Positions 26,331-34,521 are shown, numbered from the stretch's first letter. The stretch is 64,000 nucleotides of DNA from an uncultured Prochlorococcus sp. (GCA_902624785.1 CACNYU010000002.1:16007-80006); one strand, 5' to 3'. Program-made: numbers and translations. The notes: a model not told the origin generated them from the letters alone.

Positions 26331-26711
26331 TCATTTTTTTCTCCATAGACTTCTTCCTCTTATAATATCTTCTATATTAGGCCAAGCAGCAATTAATTCT
26401 TTTAAAGCTTTTCGATTTGGAGTATAAAAAACGCAAGAAAACGCACTTATTACATAAAAAACAAACCATGTTTTATTTTCGGAGTAAACAGAAATAAAGG
26501 AAAAAATAAAACTTCCAATGAATAGAAAAAATAATAATCTGTTAATGACTTCTAAAGGAGTTTTCTTTATTCTCGATAATTTATTTTTTCTTTCAATTTC
26601 TTCATAATTTTTGGATGATTCAATTTCAAGAAAATTTTGTATTTCCTCTTGTAGAACGTCTTTATATTCAACTTTATCTAATGATTCTGAATTACTATTG
26701 TTTACTTCCAT
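26331..26711 (-). CDS. Two-TM membrane protein with acidic N-terminus
   Basis: 126 residues: a ~50-residue acidic, helical N-terminus, two membrane segments (~59-78 and ~82-97) and a short soluble tail ending RSLWRKK. No catalytic motif. Unknown family. Confidence 0.5.
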   Translation of the reverse strand: MEVNNSNSESLDKVEYKDVLQEEIQNFLEIESSKNYEEIERKNKLSRIKKTPLEVINRLLFFLFIGSFIFSFISVYSENKTWFVFYVISAFSCVFYTPNRKALKELIAAWPNIEDIIRGRSLWRKK

Positions 26712-26872
26712 TTAAAGCTTGATATATAGACTCAATAATAATTGTTTTAGAAATAAAAGAAAAATTTTTTATAAAAATGACTTTTAATTTTGCCTATGAT
26801 CAAAAATTTGAATTATTTTTTACATCAAATTATTTAAAATTATTGCTATAAATGTATTTTTAAGAATTTATT

Positions 26873-27232
26873 ATGTGGATTAATTTAAGGCTAGCTCTTT
26901 ATGGATTTACATGTTTTGCAGGTTTAGCATGGCCATTTTATTTTATCGTAAAATTTGCGAATCAAGTAAAAGACGGCATTGTGAGTGGTTCACCCTTAGA
27001 AATTGGTCAAGCCTTTTTTAATGGGGCATGGTCAACTCCTACTTCAGGATTTGTCTCTGCAGACACTGCCGTACTCCTAATAGCCATATTTATATTTTAT
27101 TTTGTAGAAGGTAAAAGATTAAAAATGAAATTGTGGGGTTTATATTATCCAATTACTTTTTTGATTTCTTTAGCTTTCTCTTTTGGTGCATTTATGTTTA
27201 TGAGAGAGAAAGCATTAAACTCAGAAAGTTAG
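26873..27232 (+). CDS. DUF2834-like membrane protein
   Basis: 119 residues with three membrane segments. The pattern SGFVSADTAVLLIAIFIFYFVEGKRLKMKLWGLY matches DUF2834 (conserved ADxxxxxxxxxFxxxEGxRL). It is likely an inner or thylakoid membrane protein; the function of the family is not known. Confidence 0.65.
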   Translation: MWINLRLALYGFTCFAGLAWPFYFIVKFANQVKDGIVSGSPLEIGQAFFNGAWSTPTSGFVSADTAVLLIAIFIFYFVEGKRLKMKLWGLYYPITFLISLAFSFGAFMFMREKALNSES

Positions 27233-27281
27233 AATTCATATGTTGAAATTTATCTAAATCAAAATTCATTAAAACTATTAG

Positions 27282-27488
27282 TTATTCTTTAGGCAGAATT
27301 TGCCATCCACTTTTCCAGTTTGTTTTAAGATCTTTCCAGCTTATTTTTATAAGAAGTTCTTTGTCTCTTACAGCGAATAATTCAACCCATCTATTATCTT
27401 TTTTACCACCAAAGGATTTAACTTGAAAATGCCTATTATTATTTTTGGTATATGGAGCTGTCCAGCATAAAGTTGGTGGCCATTTCAT
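27282..27488 (-). CDS. Small Trp-rich protein (TIGR02450-like)
   Basis: 68 residues with five Trp in a spaced pattern (KWPPTLCW, RWVELFAV, ISWKDL, TNWKSGWQIL), matching the short Trp-rich family found in cyanobacteria and some proteobacteria. It is soluble, probably a small beta-barrel. No known activity. Confidence 0.6.
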   Translation of the reverse strand: MKWPPTLCWTAPYTKNNNRHFQVKSFGGKKDNRWVELFAVRDKELLIKISWKDLKTNWKSGWQILPKE

Positions 27489-27560
27489 ATGAAAATCTGA
27501 ATTAAAAAAACTATGAGTTAGAAACTTTTAAAAAGTTTAGATATTAAAGTATATATAATT

Positions 27561-27800
27561 TTATGAATAAAATAATAAAATTTTTTTTTCATCCAAGATT
27601 ATTAGTTGCTTCTCCTCCTTACTTAAATCTAAATCTAATTCAAAAGCTTCTTTAATAGGATCCAAAGAAGATAAATTTTTAATTTGTTTTTTTAATAAAG
27701 CTGCAATACCGATGTCAGTAATGAACCATTCAAAATTTTTTGATTGACCTATTGGTTTCTGATTTAATGATTCTTTTACTAAAGAATGGAGAGGATCCAT
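27561..27800 (-). CDS. Small acidic protein, unknown function
   Basis: 79 residues, soluble, with NFEWFITDIGIAALLKKQIKNLSSLDPIKEAFELDLDLSKEEKQL as its main helical body. No motif that I recognise. It follows the Trp-rich gene by ~70 bases on the same strand. Confidence 0.5.
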   Translation of the reverse strand: MDPLHSLVKESLNQKPIGQSKNFEWFITDIGIAALLKKQIKNLSSLDPIKEAFELDLDLSKEEKQLIILDEKKILLFYS

Positions 27801-27947
27801 AATTTATAATTATTAGTTAACATTAACTTTTTTATATATAAATATATAAGAGCTAAATAAAATTAAATAGTTATGAGATATATAGAATTAAAGGATTTAA
27901 AAAATATTTGATTTTAACAATAAATGGTTAATTTCAAATAATTTTAA

Positions 27948-28184
27948 TCAATTACCTCCATTACAAAAGTTTACTGCGTCAGAAATCGATGTAGACTGTT
28001 CAACTTTTTCTTCAACACAATTAACAAAATTTTTAGATTCACTCTTTAAACTGCACAAACTCAATGCTATGAGGGCTAAGGAGATCGCAGAGACCAAACT
28101 TGAGCCTAATTGTAATATCCCATAGGTAAACATAACTTTAGATTTACCACTACAAACTTTCTTTTCATTTTTAGTTTCGGTCAT
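27948..28184 (-). CDS. Small single-pass membrane protein with Cys
   Basis: 78 residues: a charged N-terminus with one Cys, one membrane segment (residues ~20-44), and a soluble tail carrying paired Cys (NFVNCVEEKV... AVNFCNGG) that may form a disulfide outside the cytoplasm. Unknown family. Confidence 0.55.
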   Translation of the reverse strand: MTETKNEKKVCSGKSKVMFTYGILQLGSSLVSAISLALIALSLCSLKSESKNFVNCVEEKVEQSTSISDAVNFCNGGN

Positions 28185-28660
28185 AACAAGTATTTTGTAT
28201 TAAAAAAAATATATTAAAAAATCATCGTCATAGTGACAAAAGAATATAGAGAAAACCGGAACGCTTTTAATATTTAATTATGTAACTCAATGATTGTTGT
28301 AAATTTTCTTCATAAAAAAAAGAATTTTTAATTTCCTTCATCAAGGCGTCTTATTATTGTTTAATTTTACATATTTATAAAAAGTGTTGATCCCATTGTT
28401 ATTGCAAGCTTTTTAAATAATTTTAATATTTAATTTTAACTTATAATATTTTATATAAAAAATTAAGTAATTAACGAAAAACCCTTTATTTTCAATGATC
28501 CCCAAAAAAGTTATCCACTTTTTAGGAGTTTTTCAACAGTTTTTTCCACAGCAATGTACAAAACTTACTAAACAATGTTAATGCAGAAAATAATTTTTCT
28601 TTTGTAAAATTTATCACTCAAATTAAAACTTTTAACTTTTATAATTTTTTTACTTCACAA
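28185..28660. other. Intergenic region with a cluster of DnaA-box-like sites
   Basis: No ORF of note. Three DnaA-box-like nonamers lie in 40 bases: TTATCCACT (28511-28519), TTTTCAACA (28530-28538) and TTTTCCACA (28542-28550). The first is in the loop and arm of an AAAAAGT/ACTTTTT hairpin (about 28504-28522). See the related pair at 10135-10155. Confidence 0.4.
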
Positions 28661-28837
28661 ATGAATATGAATCTCGAATCAAGAAAAAAATATCCTAATA
28701 AAAAATTTTTAAAATCTGCTAAATTTGAAGCCAAAGAACAATTTACACAATCAGCTCTTGAAAATCTAACAAAAGAAAATGATCTCTTAATAAAAAATTT
28801 AAAGAAAGCAGGAGAAATAAATGAGAATCTTGATTGA
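28661..28837 (+). CDS. Small basic protein, unknown function
   Basis: A 58-residue ORF, ATG at 28661. A Lys-rich N-terminus leads into a helical segment (AKEQFTQSALENLTKENDLLIKNLKKAGEINENL) with heptad-like leucines. No family recognised. Confidence 0.4.
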   Translation: MNMNLESRKKYPNKKFLKSAKFEAKEQFTQSALENLTKENDLLIKNLKKAGEINENLD

Positions 28838-29050
28838 AGGTTATATTTTTAATTTAAAATTAAGTGAACATATTTAAATTAAATATACATTTATATAATT
28901 ATTAAATTTTCATTAAAATAAAATTTTTTGTGATTCAATTCAAACATTTAAAATATTTTTTAGATAGATTCATAATATAAAAAAATAATAACTCTTAAAA
29001 CTCCATATAAAGATTACACTCACAAACATCTTCTGTATTTTAATTTAATA

Positions 29051-29308
29051 ATGAAACAAAAAGTTTTAAAGAATAAATATGAAGAACTCATAAAAGTTGC
29101 AGAATTAGCAACTGGTAGGAAAGAAACTATTTCTTTGTTACATAAGGCAGAGAGTATTCGTTCCAAGATTACAAAAAAAATAAGATATAATTGCAATAAG
29201 TGTAATGGATATGGTTATAGAAGAACTTCAATAGATGGAGCTAAAACATGTTTAAATTGCTTCGGGAAAGGTTATATTCTTAATAATCTTACTAAAAAAT
29301 CTGATTGA
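29051..29308 (+). CDS. Small zinc-finger protein (DnaJ-type CxxCxGxG pair)
   Basis: 85 residues. The second half carries CNKCNGYGY and CLNCFGKGY, two CxxCxGxG elements 16 residues apart, which would bind one zinc as in DnaJ or RNA-binding zinc ribbons. The N-terminal half is a basic helical segment. No J-domain. It could bind nucleic acid or act as a mini-chaperone; both are inference. Confidence 0.65.
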   Translation: MKQKVLKNKYEELIKVAELATGRKETISLLHKAESIRSKITKKIRYNCNKCNGYGYRRTSIDGAKTCLNCFGKGYILNNLTKKSD

Positions 29309-29400
29309 GACATTTTATTAGATTTGTTGTAAAAAAAATCTAACTCTTTAATTTATTAAACTAAGTTTGTTATTTTCTATCTAATTAACAGAATTTTCAT

Positions 29401-29475
29401 AAAAAAGCACCTAGTTAAATTGTTCCTAAGCGCTTTTTATAATCAGAAATTTATGTGTGAGGAGTTTTCTGATAT
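29401..29475 (-). ncRNA. Yfr1-like small regulatory RNA
   Basis: The minus strand carries ACTCCTCACAC, the 11-base invariant core of cyanobacterial Yfr1 RNA. It sits between arms ATCAGAAA and TTTCTGAT (8 bp). A terminator-like stem AAAAAGC...GCTTTTTT follows, ending near 29401. Length (~75 nt), an unpaired CU-rich core and a terminal hairpin fit Yfr1. In well-studied Yfr1 the core lies between two stem-loops, and its gene is near trxA/guaB; neither is here, so this may be a variant or second copy. Confidence 0.55.
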
Positions 29476-29590
29476 AAATAATTTACACCCTAGAGAGAAT
29501 TAAATTACACAGTATAAATTCCTATTTTTAAAAAATATTCATAATTAGTGAAGTGAATAATCATAGTTTAAAAAACTGAGAAATATAAAA

Positions 29591-29617
29591 AAAAAGAGGC
29601 AGTATTTGCCTCTTTTT
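29591..29617 (-). terminator. Rho-independent terminator
   Basis: AAAAGAGGCA/TGCCTCTTTT stem with a 5-base loop. The T tract is longer when read on the minus strand (9 T), favouring termination of the minus-strand unit that begins near 29900. It could work in both directions. Confidence 0.7.
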
Positions 29618-29716
29618 AATATTCTTTTTTATAATAGAATTTAACTAAAATAATTTGTTTTACTTATCATTTGAACAAGCCTTAGTTAATATTAAGAATA
29701 TAAAAATTAGATTAGG

Positions 29717-29810
29717 GGACAATTATCGTGATTAATCTCCAAATTTAACTTTTTTAAGTATGTCAATCTTATCAGATTAATTGATTGAGATTAATTTAAC
29801 GAATGTCCCA
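29717..29810 (-). ncRNA. Structured transcript segment, unnamed
   Basis: Nested inverted repeats: GGGACA (29718-29723) with TGTCCC (29804-29809), ATTAATCTC (29733-29741) with GAGATTAAT (29787-29795), and an inner AATCT/AGATT loop. The long multi-stem hairpin lies between the SD-preceded mini-ORF at 29791-29871 (overlapping it) and the terminator at 29591-29617. Strand is assigned from these neighbours. Not matched to a known RNA family. Confidence 0.4.
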
Positions 29811-29871
29811 TTCTCGGCTTTTCTTTAAATAAGAATCTTTTTCGTAAATACTCAGGTGGGTTGCAAACCAT
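29791..29871 (-). CDS. Mini-ORF with strong Shine-Dalgarno
   Basis: 26 codons from ATG at 29871, preceded by AAGGAGG with 9 bases between GGAGG and ATG, unusually strong for this genome. The peptide begins MVCNPPEYLRKRF and is Arg/Lys-rich. A related start context and first residues (MVDSLPE) occur at 33441. It may be a true microprotein or the leader of a regulatory RNA. Confidence 0.35.
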   Translation of the reverse strand: MVCNPPEYLRKRFLFKEKPRMGHSLN

Positions 29872-30062
29872 TAATTAGCTCCTCCTTACTTACTAAAAAT
29901 ATTCTCTTCTGAAAATTCAACAAAGTAAATCGGTGTTTATACTGATTTATATCTTAAATATAATACTAATAGTTTTTTAATTAATTTTGCAAATTTAAAA
30001 GTTTTATTTATTCAACAAATTTTCAAAAAGTTATTAAAAGTTGTAGTATAAATAAAAACAAT

Positions 30063-30287
30063 ATGCAAATAATAGGTCTGATACTTCTAATTGCCACCAG
30101 TTGGTACATCTTCAAGTTAACCTCTAATTTCTTAGACGATCAAACAAAAAAGGAGTTAGATGAAAATTTTGAGTTATTTAAAAAACAATTTAACGATTTA
30201 AAAAATAGATTTTCTAAAGATAACATAAAATTAATTTGGGAAAAATATAAAGAAGAGAGAAAAACTATTACAACTAAAGATGATTAA
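30063..30287 (+). CDS. Small membrane-anchored helical protein
   Basis: 74 residues: one N-terminal membrane segment (residues 2-20) then a long charged helix with coiled-coil character. Its stop overlaps the next start (TAATG), so the pair is translationally coupled. Unknown function. Confidence 0.55.
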   Translation: MQIIGLILLIATSWYIFKLTSNFLDDQTKKELDENFELFKKQFNDLKNRFSKDNIKLIWEKYKEERKTITTKDD

Positions 30288-30541
30288 TGGTGATATTTCT
30301 AGTTGTTGAATTTTCAAAAGAAATTTCAAAAATTGATCTGATTGGTATTATTGTTGGGCATATAATATTTGGTTTTGCTCTAACTCAACTTTTAGACTGG
30401 TCTTGGCTCAAAAATCTAATGAGTGAAGAAGATAAAGAAAAAATATTAAAAGGTTACAACTGGAAAGATTTAATTGTCGATATTGCAATTATATCAGTGG
30501 TTTTAGGTTTATTATTTTTAATTATTAGTGCTTTTATTTAA
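30287..30541 (+). CDS. Two-TM membrane protein, unknown function
   Basis: 84 residues, two membrane segments (~17-34 and ~62-83) joined by a charged loop (MSEEDKEKILKGYNWKDL). Coupled by a one-base overlap with the preceding small membrane protein; the two may form a complex. Family not recognised. Confidence 0.55.
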   Translation: MVIFLVVEFSKEISKIDLIGIIVGHIIFGFALTQLLDWSWLKNLMSEEDKEKILKGYNWKDLIVDIAIISVVLGLLFLIISAFI

Positions 30542-30582
30542 TATAAAATTTATTTATAAATAAAAAAAAGAGGGTCACTTCA

Positions 30583-31320
30583 TTGAAAAAATTATTAGTT
30601 TTACAGAATATAGAAAGAGAAGGACCAGGTTTATTTTTAAAGATTGCTAAGCAGAAGGGATTTCTACCTGAGATATATAATTTGTCGATTGGTAATAAAT
30701 TACCTGAGCCTAATCAAGAAGATTTAATTTTGATAATGGGAGGTCCTATGAGTGTAAGGGATGTAAATAAAGATAAATATTTTTGGTTAAGAGATGAGAT
30801 TGAGTTTATAAATAGAGCGATAGAAAATCAAATTTCTATTATTGGTGTTTGCCTGGGAGCTCAACTATTAGCTTATATTTCAGGAGGAAAAATAGAGCGG
30901 CTAAAAGATGAATTTAATAAAGGATATAAGCCAGAGTTAGGTTGGTCTGAGATTTCATCAATTGATGAAGCTTGTTTAAAGCCAAAAGAACCATTAAAAG
31001 TTTTGCATTGGCATGGAGATCGTATCATACTTCCTCCGAATGCAGAATTGTTAGCAAGCAGTGCTCGATGCAGTGAACAACTATTTAAAATAGGAGAATT
31101 TATATATGGGTTACAATTTCATGTTGAAACTGAAGGCATAATGACTGATGAATGGATTAAAAAAGATAAAAAATTTATACTTTCTGGATTAGGTAAAAAC
31201 GGGCAAGAAATTTTGAAAAATGAATGCAAAGAATTCGAATCAACTAGTCTTAATGCAAGGATTTTATTCATCAAAAAACTAATTGACAAAATAACTAAAC
31301 ATAAAAAAACTTCCTTATAA
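30583..31320 (+). CDS. Class I glutamine amidotransferase-like protein
   Basis: 245 residues. Full GATase-1 triad: nucleophile C90 in IGVCLGAQ, H180 and E182 in LQFHVETEG. An oxyanion-type MGGPMSVRD loop lies at 52-60. The fold is that of the GMP-synthase-like amidotransferases that stand alone without a synthase domain; some hydrolyse gamma-glutamyl compounds. TTG start with AGAGGG upstream. No acceptor domain or partner is adjacent, so the substrate is unknown. Confidence 0.8.
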   Translation: MKKLLVLQNIEREGPGLFLKIAKQKGFLPEIYNLSIGNKLPEPNQEDLILIMGGPMSVRDVNKDKYFWLRDEIEFINRAIENQISIIGVCLGAQLLAYISGGKIERLKDEFNKGYKPELGWSEISSIDEACLKPKEPLKVLHWHGDRIILPPNAELLASSARCSEQLFKIGEFIYGLQFHVETEGIMTDEWIKKDKKFILSGLGKNGQEILKNECKEFESTSLNARILFIKKLIDKITKHKKTSL

Positions 31321-31349
31321 AAAATTTATAAAGAAGTCTAATTTTGAAT

Positions 31350-31469
31350 TTATATAAAGCGATTAATAATAAAACCTTTTGACTTAATTATAGAATGAGA
31401 GACCAGGGAAATTGTAGATATTGAATTCACGGCCTCTCTTGTAACCGTATTTTTCGGTAGATACGACAA
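31350..31469 (-). CDS. Mini-ORF with perfect Shine-Dalgarno
   Basis: 39 codons from TTG at 31469. AAAGGAGGTGAT, an exact 12-base complement to the conserved 3' tail of 16S rRNA, lies 7 bases (from GGAGG) before the start. The peptide begins MSYLPKNTVTREAVNSIST and ends in a basic hydrophobic tail. The start region is more GC-rich than its surroundings. It could instead be read from the plus strand as an RNA that mimics the anti-Shine-Dalgarno sequence. Confidence 0.4.
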   Translation of the reverse strand: MSYLPKNTVTREAVNSISTISLVSHSIIKSKGFIINRFI

Positions 31470-31580
31470 TGAATCACCTCCTTTGTAATAATTTATTTTA
31501 AGATAACTATAAATTAATGGTATGAGAAGTATTTTGAAAAATATTTAAAGTTAATTTAATAAATCAAAACAAGAGATCCC

Positions 31581-32246
31581 CTACCAAGGCAATTCCTCTC
31601 CATTAGCATGCAGGAATTTACCGCTATTACTCGCATTAAGAGAATCTATTCTTTCCAAAATACCCTTAGCAGATTCTTTAGTAGAGATTCCATCCTTTGT
31701 AAAACCAGTCATCCGAGTACTAACTAACCCTGGGTGCAGTATACCTACAAATATTTCTTTTTTAATTAAATCTATTGAAAGGGATTTAGCTGCCATTGAT
31801 AAAGCAACTTTTGACATTCGATAACCATAAGAACTACCAGAAGTATTATCATCAATTGATCCCATACGACTTGTAATAAATACAATTTTTGATTTCTTAT
31901 TTAATAGGTTAATGAGAGATCTAGTCATACATAATGGACTTAAAGCATTAATGTCAAATTGCTTCTTTATGCTTTCAGGATCTAAATCCTCAAAAGAATT
32001 ATATTCAGCAATACCTGCATTATGAATAATGCCATCTAACTTAACATCCTTAAGTTTTATCTTTAATTTTGTTATTGAATGACCTGAAGAAATATCAACA
32101 TCTTCGATTATATTAACTCCTAAATTAACTAAATCTTCAGAGGCATTTCTGCAAGTAGCAATAACATAATTACCTCTTTGATGAAGTTGCCTAGATAATT
32201 CAAGGCCAATTCCTCTGTTAGAACCAGTGATTAAAAATTTTGGCAA
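31581..32246 (-). CDS. Short-chain dehydrogenase/reductase
   Basis: 221 residues. TGSNRGIG dinucleotide-binding motif (residues 7-14), NAG at 76-78, catalytic Y142 and K146 (YRMSK) with the supporting Ser in SRMGS. Classical SDR, probably NADP-linked given the R in GSNRGIG. Substrate unknown; related to the C-factor/sniffer-like group of short SDRs. No metabolic neighbours to guide assignment. Confidence 0.85.
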   Translation of the reverse strand: MPKFLITGSNRGIGLELSRQLHQRGNYVIATCRNASEDLVNLGVNIIEDVDISSGHSITKLKIKLKDVKLDGIIHNAGIAEYNSFEDLDPESIKKQFDINALSPLCMTRSLINLLNKKSKIVFITSRMGSIDDNTSGSSYGYRMSKVALSMAAKSLSIDLIKKEIFVGILHPGLVSTRMTGFTKDGISTKESAKGILERIDSLNASNSGKFLHANGEELPW

Positions 32247-32456
32247 GAGACAAAAGCAACTTTAATTATATTAACTATGTAATTATAAATTTAATAATAT
32301 TTACGAAATAATTATTACTACTAAAAATTTTTAATTTAGTTAATATTGAGTAAAGTAATTGTTAAGGATAGTAAATCCAAGGAATGTTTTTATGTATTTA
32401 AAAAATAATGCATTTAATTTAATTCTTCAATTAATTTAAGTAATATTTATAAAATC

Positions 32457-32660
32457 ATGGAATTTTTAGATGAAGATTTAAGATTAAGGATCATACAATT
32501 AACTTGGCGGAATCCAGCTTTTATGGCAATAGCAATAGCATTAATTTGGCTAATACCCCAATTACTTATAAGAAAAATAATGTCTGAACGATATGAAAAA
32601 AATAAACTGGAAAAACAAAAACAAAAAATAAAAAAACTATATCCAGAAACTTTAAAATAG
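32457..32660 (+). CDS. Small single-pass membrane protein
   Basis: 67 residues: a short soluble N-terminus, one membrane segment (MAIAIALIWLIPQLL, residues ~23-37) and a Lys/Glu-rich helical tail. I prefer this frame to the overlapping minus-strand ORF at 32447-32689, which is the mirror of its hydrophobic and Lys-rich codons. Unknown function. Confidence 0.5.
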   Translation: MEFLDEDLRLRIIQLTWRNPAFMAIAIALIWLIPQLLIRKIMSERYEKNKLEKQKQKIKKLYPETLK

Positions 32661-32707
32661 TTAATAAAATAATTTAAATTTTTATTCAAACAAAATATTT
32701 TTATAAG

Positions 32708-32881
32708 ATGACATTTGTTTTAAAAAGATTGGATGGGAAAGAAGATTTGTATACACTCAAAAAATTCAAAAGTTTTAACGAAGCATATGACTTCTTAGAA
32801 AAGACAATTGGACAGAGTTGTTGTTCCGATACAGATTTTGAAAAATATTTTTATTATGATATTACTGAAGAAAACGAATAA
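32708..32881 (+). CDS. Small soluble protein with Cys pair
   Basis: A 57-residue ORF, ATG at 32708. Pattern FVLKRLDGKEDLYTLKKFKSFNEAYDFLEK is a plausible beta-beta-alpha unit, followed by GQSCCSDTDFEKYFYYDI. It lies 8 bases upstream of the next small gene, a likely operon. No known family. Confidence 0.5.
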   Translation: MTFVLKRLDGKEDLYTLKKFKSFNEAYDFLEKTIGQSCCSDTDFEKYFYYDITEENE

Positions 32882-32889
32882 ATTTTATA

Positions 32890-33111
32890 ATGAGTGATTT
32901 CAAAATATCTAATTGGGTACCTAGTGAAGAGGATAATTTGGGACCAATAACTCAAAGTTACAACTCTATATCAAAGGAATTAGAGAATCTTCAAAAAAAA
33001 CTAAAGTGCCCTGATGATTTTATTTTTAAATTTTTAGGAGCAATAAAAAAAGAGTGGGATCCTCAAAGTTGCAAAATGAAAGCAAGATCCTTGAAAAATA
33101 AAAATATTTAA
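32890..33111 (+). CDS. Small soluble protein, unknown function
   Basis: 73 residues, with NWVPSEEDNLGPITQSYNSI then a helical LENLQKKL segment and a KEWDPQSCKMKARSL end. Eight bases after the previous ORF and followed by a strong hairpin terminator at 33156-33190. No recognised family. Confidence 0.5.
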   Translation: MSDFKISNWVPSEEDNLGPITQSYNSISKELENLQKKLKCPDDFIFKFLGAIKKEWDPQSCKMKARSLKNKNI

Positions 33112-33155
33112 ATTAACCTTTATATTAAAATTAATATCTCTTAAAAAATTAAATA

Positions 33156-33190
33156 AAAAAAGAGAGAATTTATTAAATTCTCTCTTTTTT
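33156..33190. terminator. Bidirectional rho-independent terminator
   Basis: AGAGAGAATTT/AAATTCTCTCT stem with a 3-base loop, A run before and T run after, so it can end the plus-strand small genes and the minus-strand unit starting near 33470. Confidence 0.75.
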
Positions 33191-33480
33191 AACTTTATTA
33201 TTAGTTTAATCTTAATAACGCACCTAAATCATTGATCCTTGCTATTAAGTAATTTACTTATTTTTTTAAATCATGAAAACCAACTATTCTTAACTGGGGC
33301 TAAGATAACTAGTATTAAACTTGTCTCCTATAGGGCACCTAAACGATGCAGAGGAATTAAGTTTAGACATTAATAAAAAATAATTGGAGCAGTTAATTAA
33401 GTCGGTATTTTCTAAGAAATTTCTGGCAGGCTATCGACCATTTTGGAAGACCTCCTAAAACTCAACACCCATAATATATT
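33191..33480 (-). ncRNA. Probable short minus-strand transcript with SD-preceded 9-codon peptide
   Basis: On the minus strand AGGAGGT lies 9 bases (from GGAGG) upstream of ATG at 33441; the frame MVDSLPEIS stops at 33412. The same SD-to-ATG spacing and similar first codons occur at 29871. The rest, down to the terminator at 33156-33190, has short inverted repeats (CTTAATA/TATTAAG at ~33211-33248) but no ORF. It may be a leader-peptide RNA or a decayed coding gene. Confidence 0.35.
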
Positions 33481-34043
33481 TATCTAATGATAAAATGTAA
33501 ATCAGTTATTCTACGCATTGCAAATAAATTTTGAAAATAGGATAATGATAATGTTTTGCATTTTTTTAGAAATCCCACAACAGCATAAAATTTAGAATTT
33601 CAACTGTAATAATTACTTTGGTTTAAAATTAAATTAAATTAAAAAAAAAAAGATAATGTTTTAACAAAAGAGAAATTTAAGTGAAAGTTCTTTTGAATAA
33701 TTTAAATATTTAATTAATTATCTTTTATAAGTCATAACAAAATACCTAAACGAAAATACCGATAATTGTCTAAAAGATATATGCTTTTTCTGCTAATAAA
33801 AATATTTTGCGTCTTCATTAAGTATTTGACTTTATTTTTTTAGAGAAATATCATTTATTATTTATTAAGAGTAGATTTAATAGCAATTGATTTTGAATTA
33901 TAAAAATACATGGAATAATTTGAACTATTATTTTTTAATGAAATCATATAAAACAATTAGTCATTGTAAAAATAAATTTTCAATTATTTATGAAATAATA
34001 TATTTGAAATTCCTCTTTTATAAGTTGATTTTTTTATCTAAAT
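33481..34043. other. AT-rich intergenic region
   Basis: No supported ORF, hairpin terminator or repeat was seen in this stretch; only A/T-rich low-information sequence. Confidence 0.4.
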
Positions 34044-34190
34044 TTATTTAAAAGTTAATTTTAAATCCACTTCTCTTTTCCATAAAACACTCAAAAAGCG
34101 ATCTACTACATCATTATTTTTCTTTATTGAGAAATTATTAGAATTTTTAGTTGAATGTTCATGAGAATGATTATCCTTTTTACAAGTCAT
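34044..34190 (-). CDS. Small His-rich protein, possible metal binder
   Basis: A 48-residue ORF, ATG at 34190. The N-terminus MTCKKDNHSHEHSTKN has one Cys and three His in alternation, a plausible metal site; the C-terminus is a basic helix (VVDRFLSVLWKREVDLKL). A 16-bp perfect palindrome TTATTGATATCAATAA (34229-34244) lies 39 bases upstream and could be its operator. Confidence 0.45.
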   Translation of the reverse strand: MTCKKDNHSHEHSTKNSNNFSIKKNNDVVDRFLSVLWKREVDLKLTFK

Positions 34191-34521
34191 AAAATAAAAC
34201 ATCATTATTTAAATAATATTACTTATTATTATTGATATCAATAAGCAAATCTTCTTAAATCTAATAAATATTATATAAAATTATCACAATTAAATATCTT
34301 TAATAAAAATATTAAAAAGATTTAAGTTTCCATAAAAATGCACAAAAAGATAAAATCCTAATCTACTTATTATTCTAAACAAAATAATTTCAAAGAAAGT
34401 GTATTCTTTAAATTACATAATAAAAATAATTAGTCAAAAAATTTTTTTTAAGCACTTTTACTCTTGCATTTTAGTTTACTCTTGAATTAAACCATTATTA
34501 GAACTTATGGAGGAATAAACC
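34191..34521. other. Divergent intergenic region with a palindrome
   Basis: Contains the perfect palindrome at 34229-34244 and, near 34460-34510, probable promoter sequence for the tiny membrane gene at 34522. No ORF supported. Confidence 0.35.

Noticed and set aside
32447-32689. 80-residue hydrophobic minus-strand ORF
   Set aside because: Mirror of the plus-strand gene at 32457-32660; its hydrophobicity reflects Lys/Glu-rich codons read backwards.
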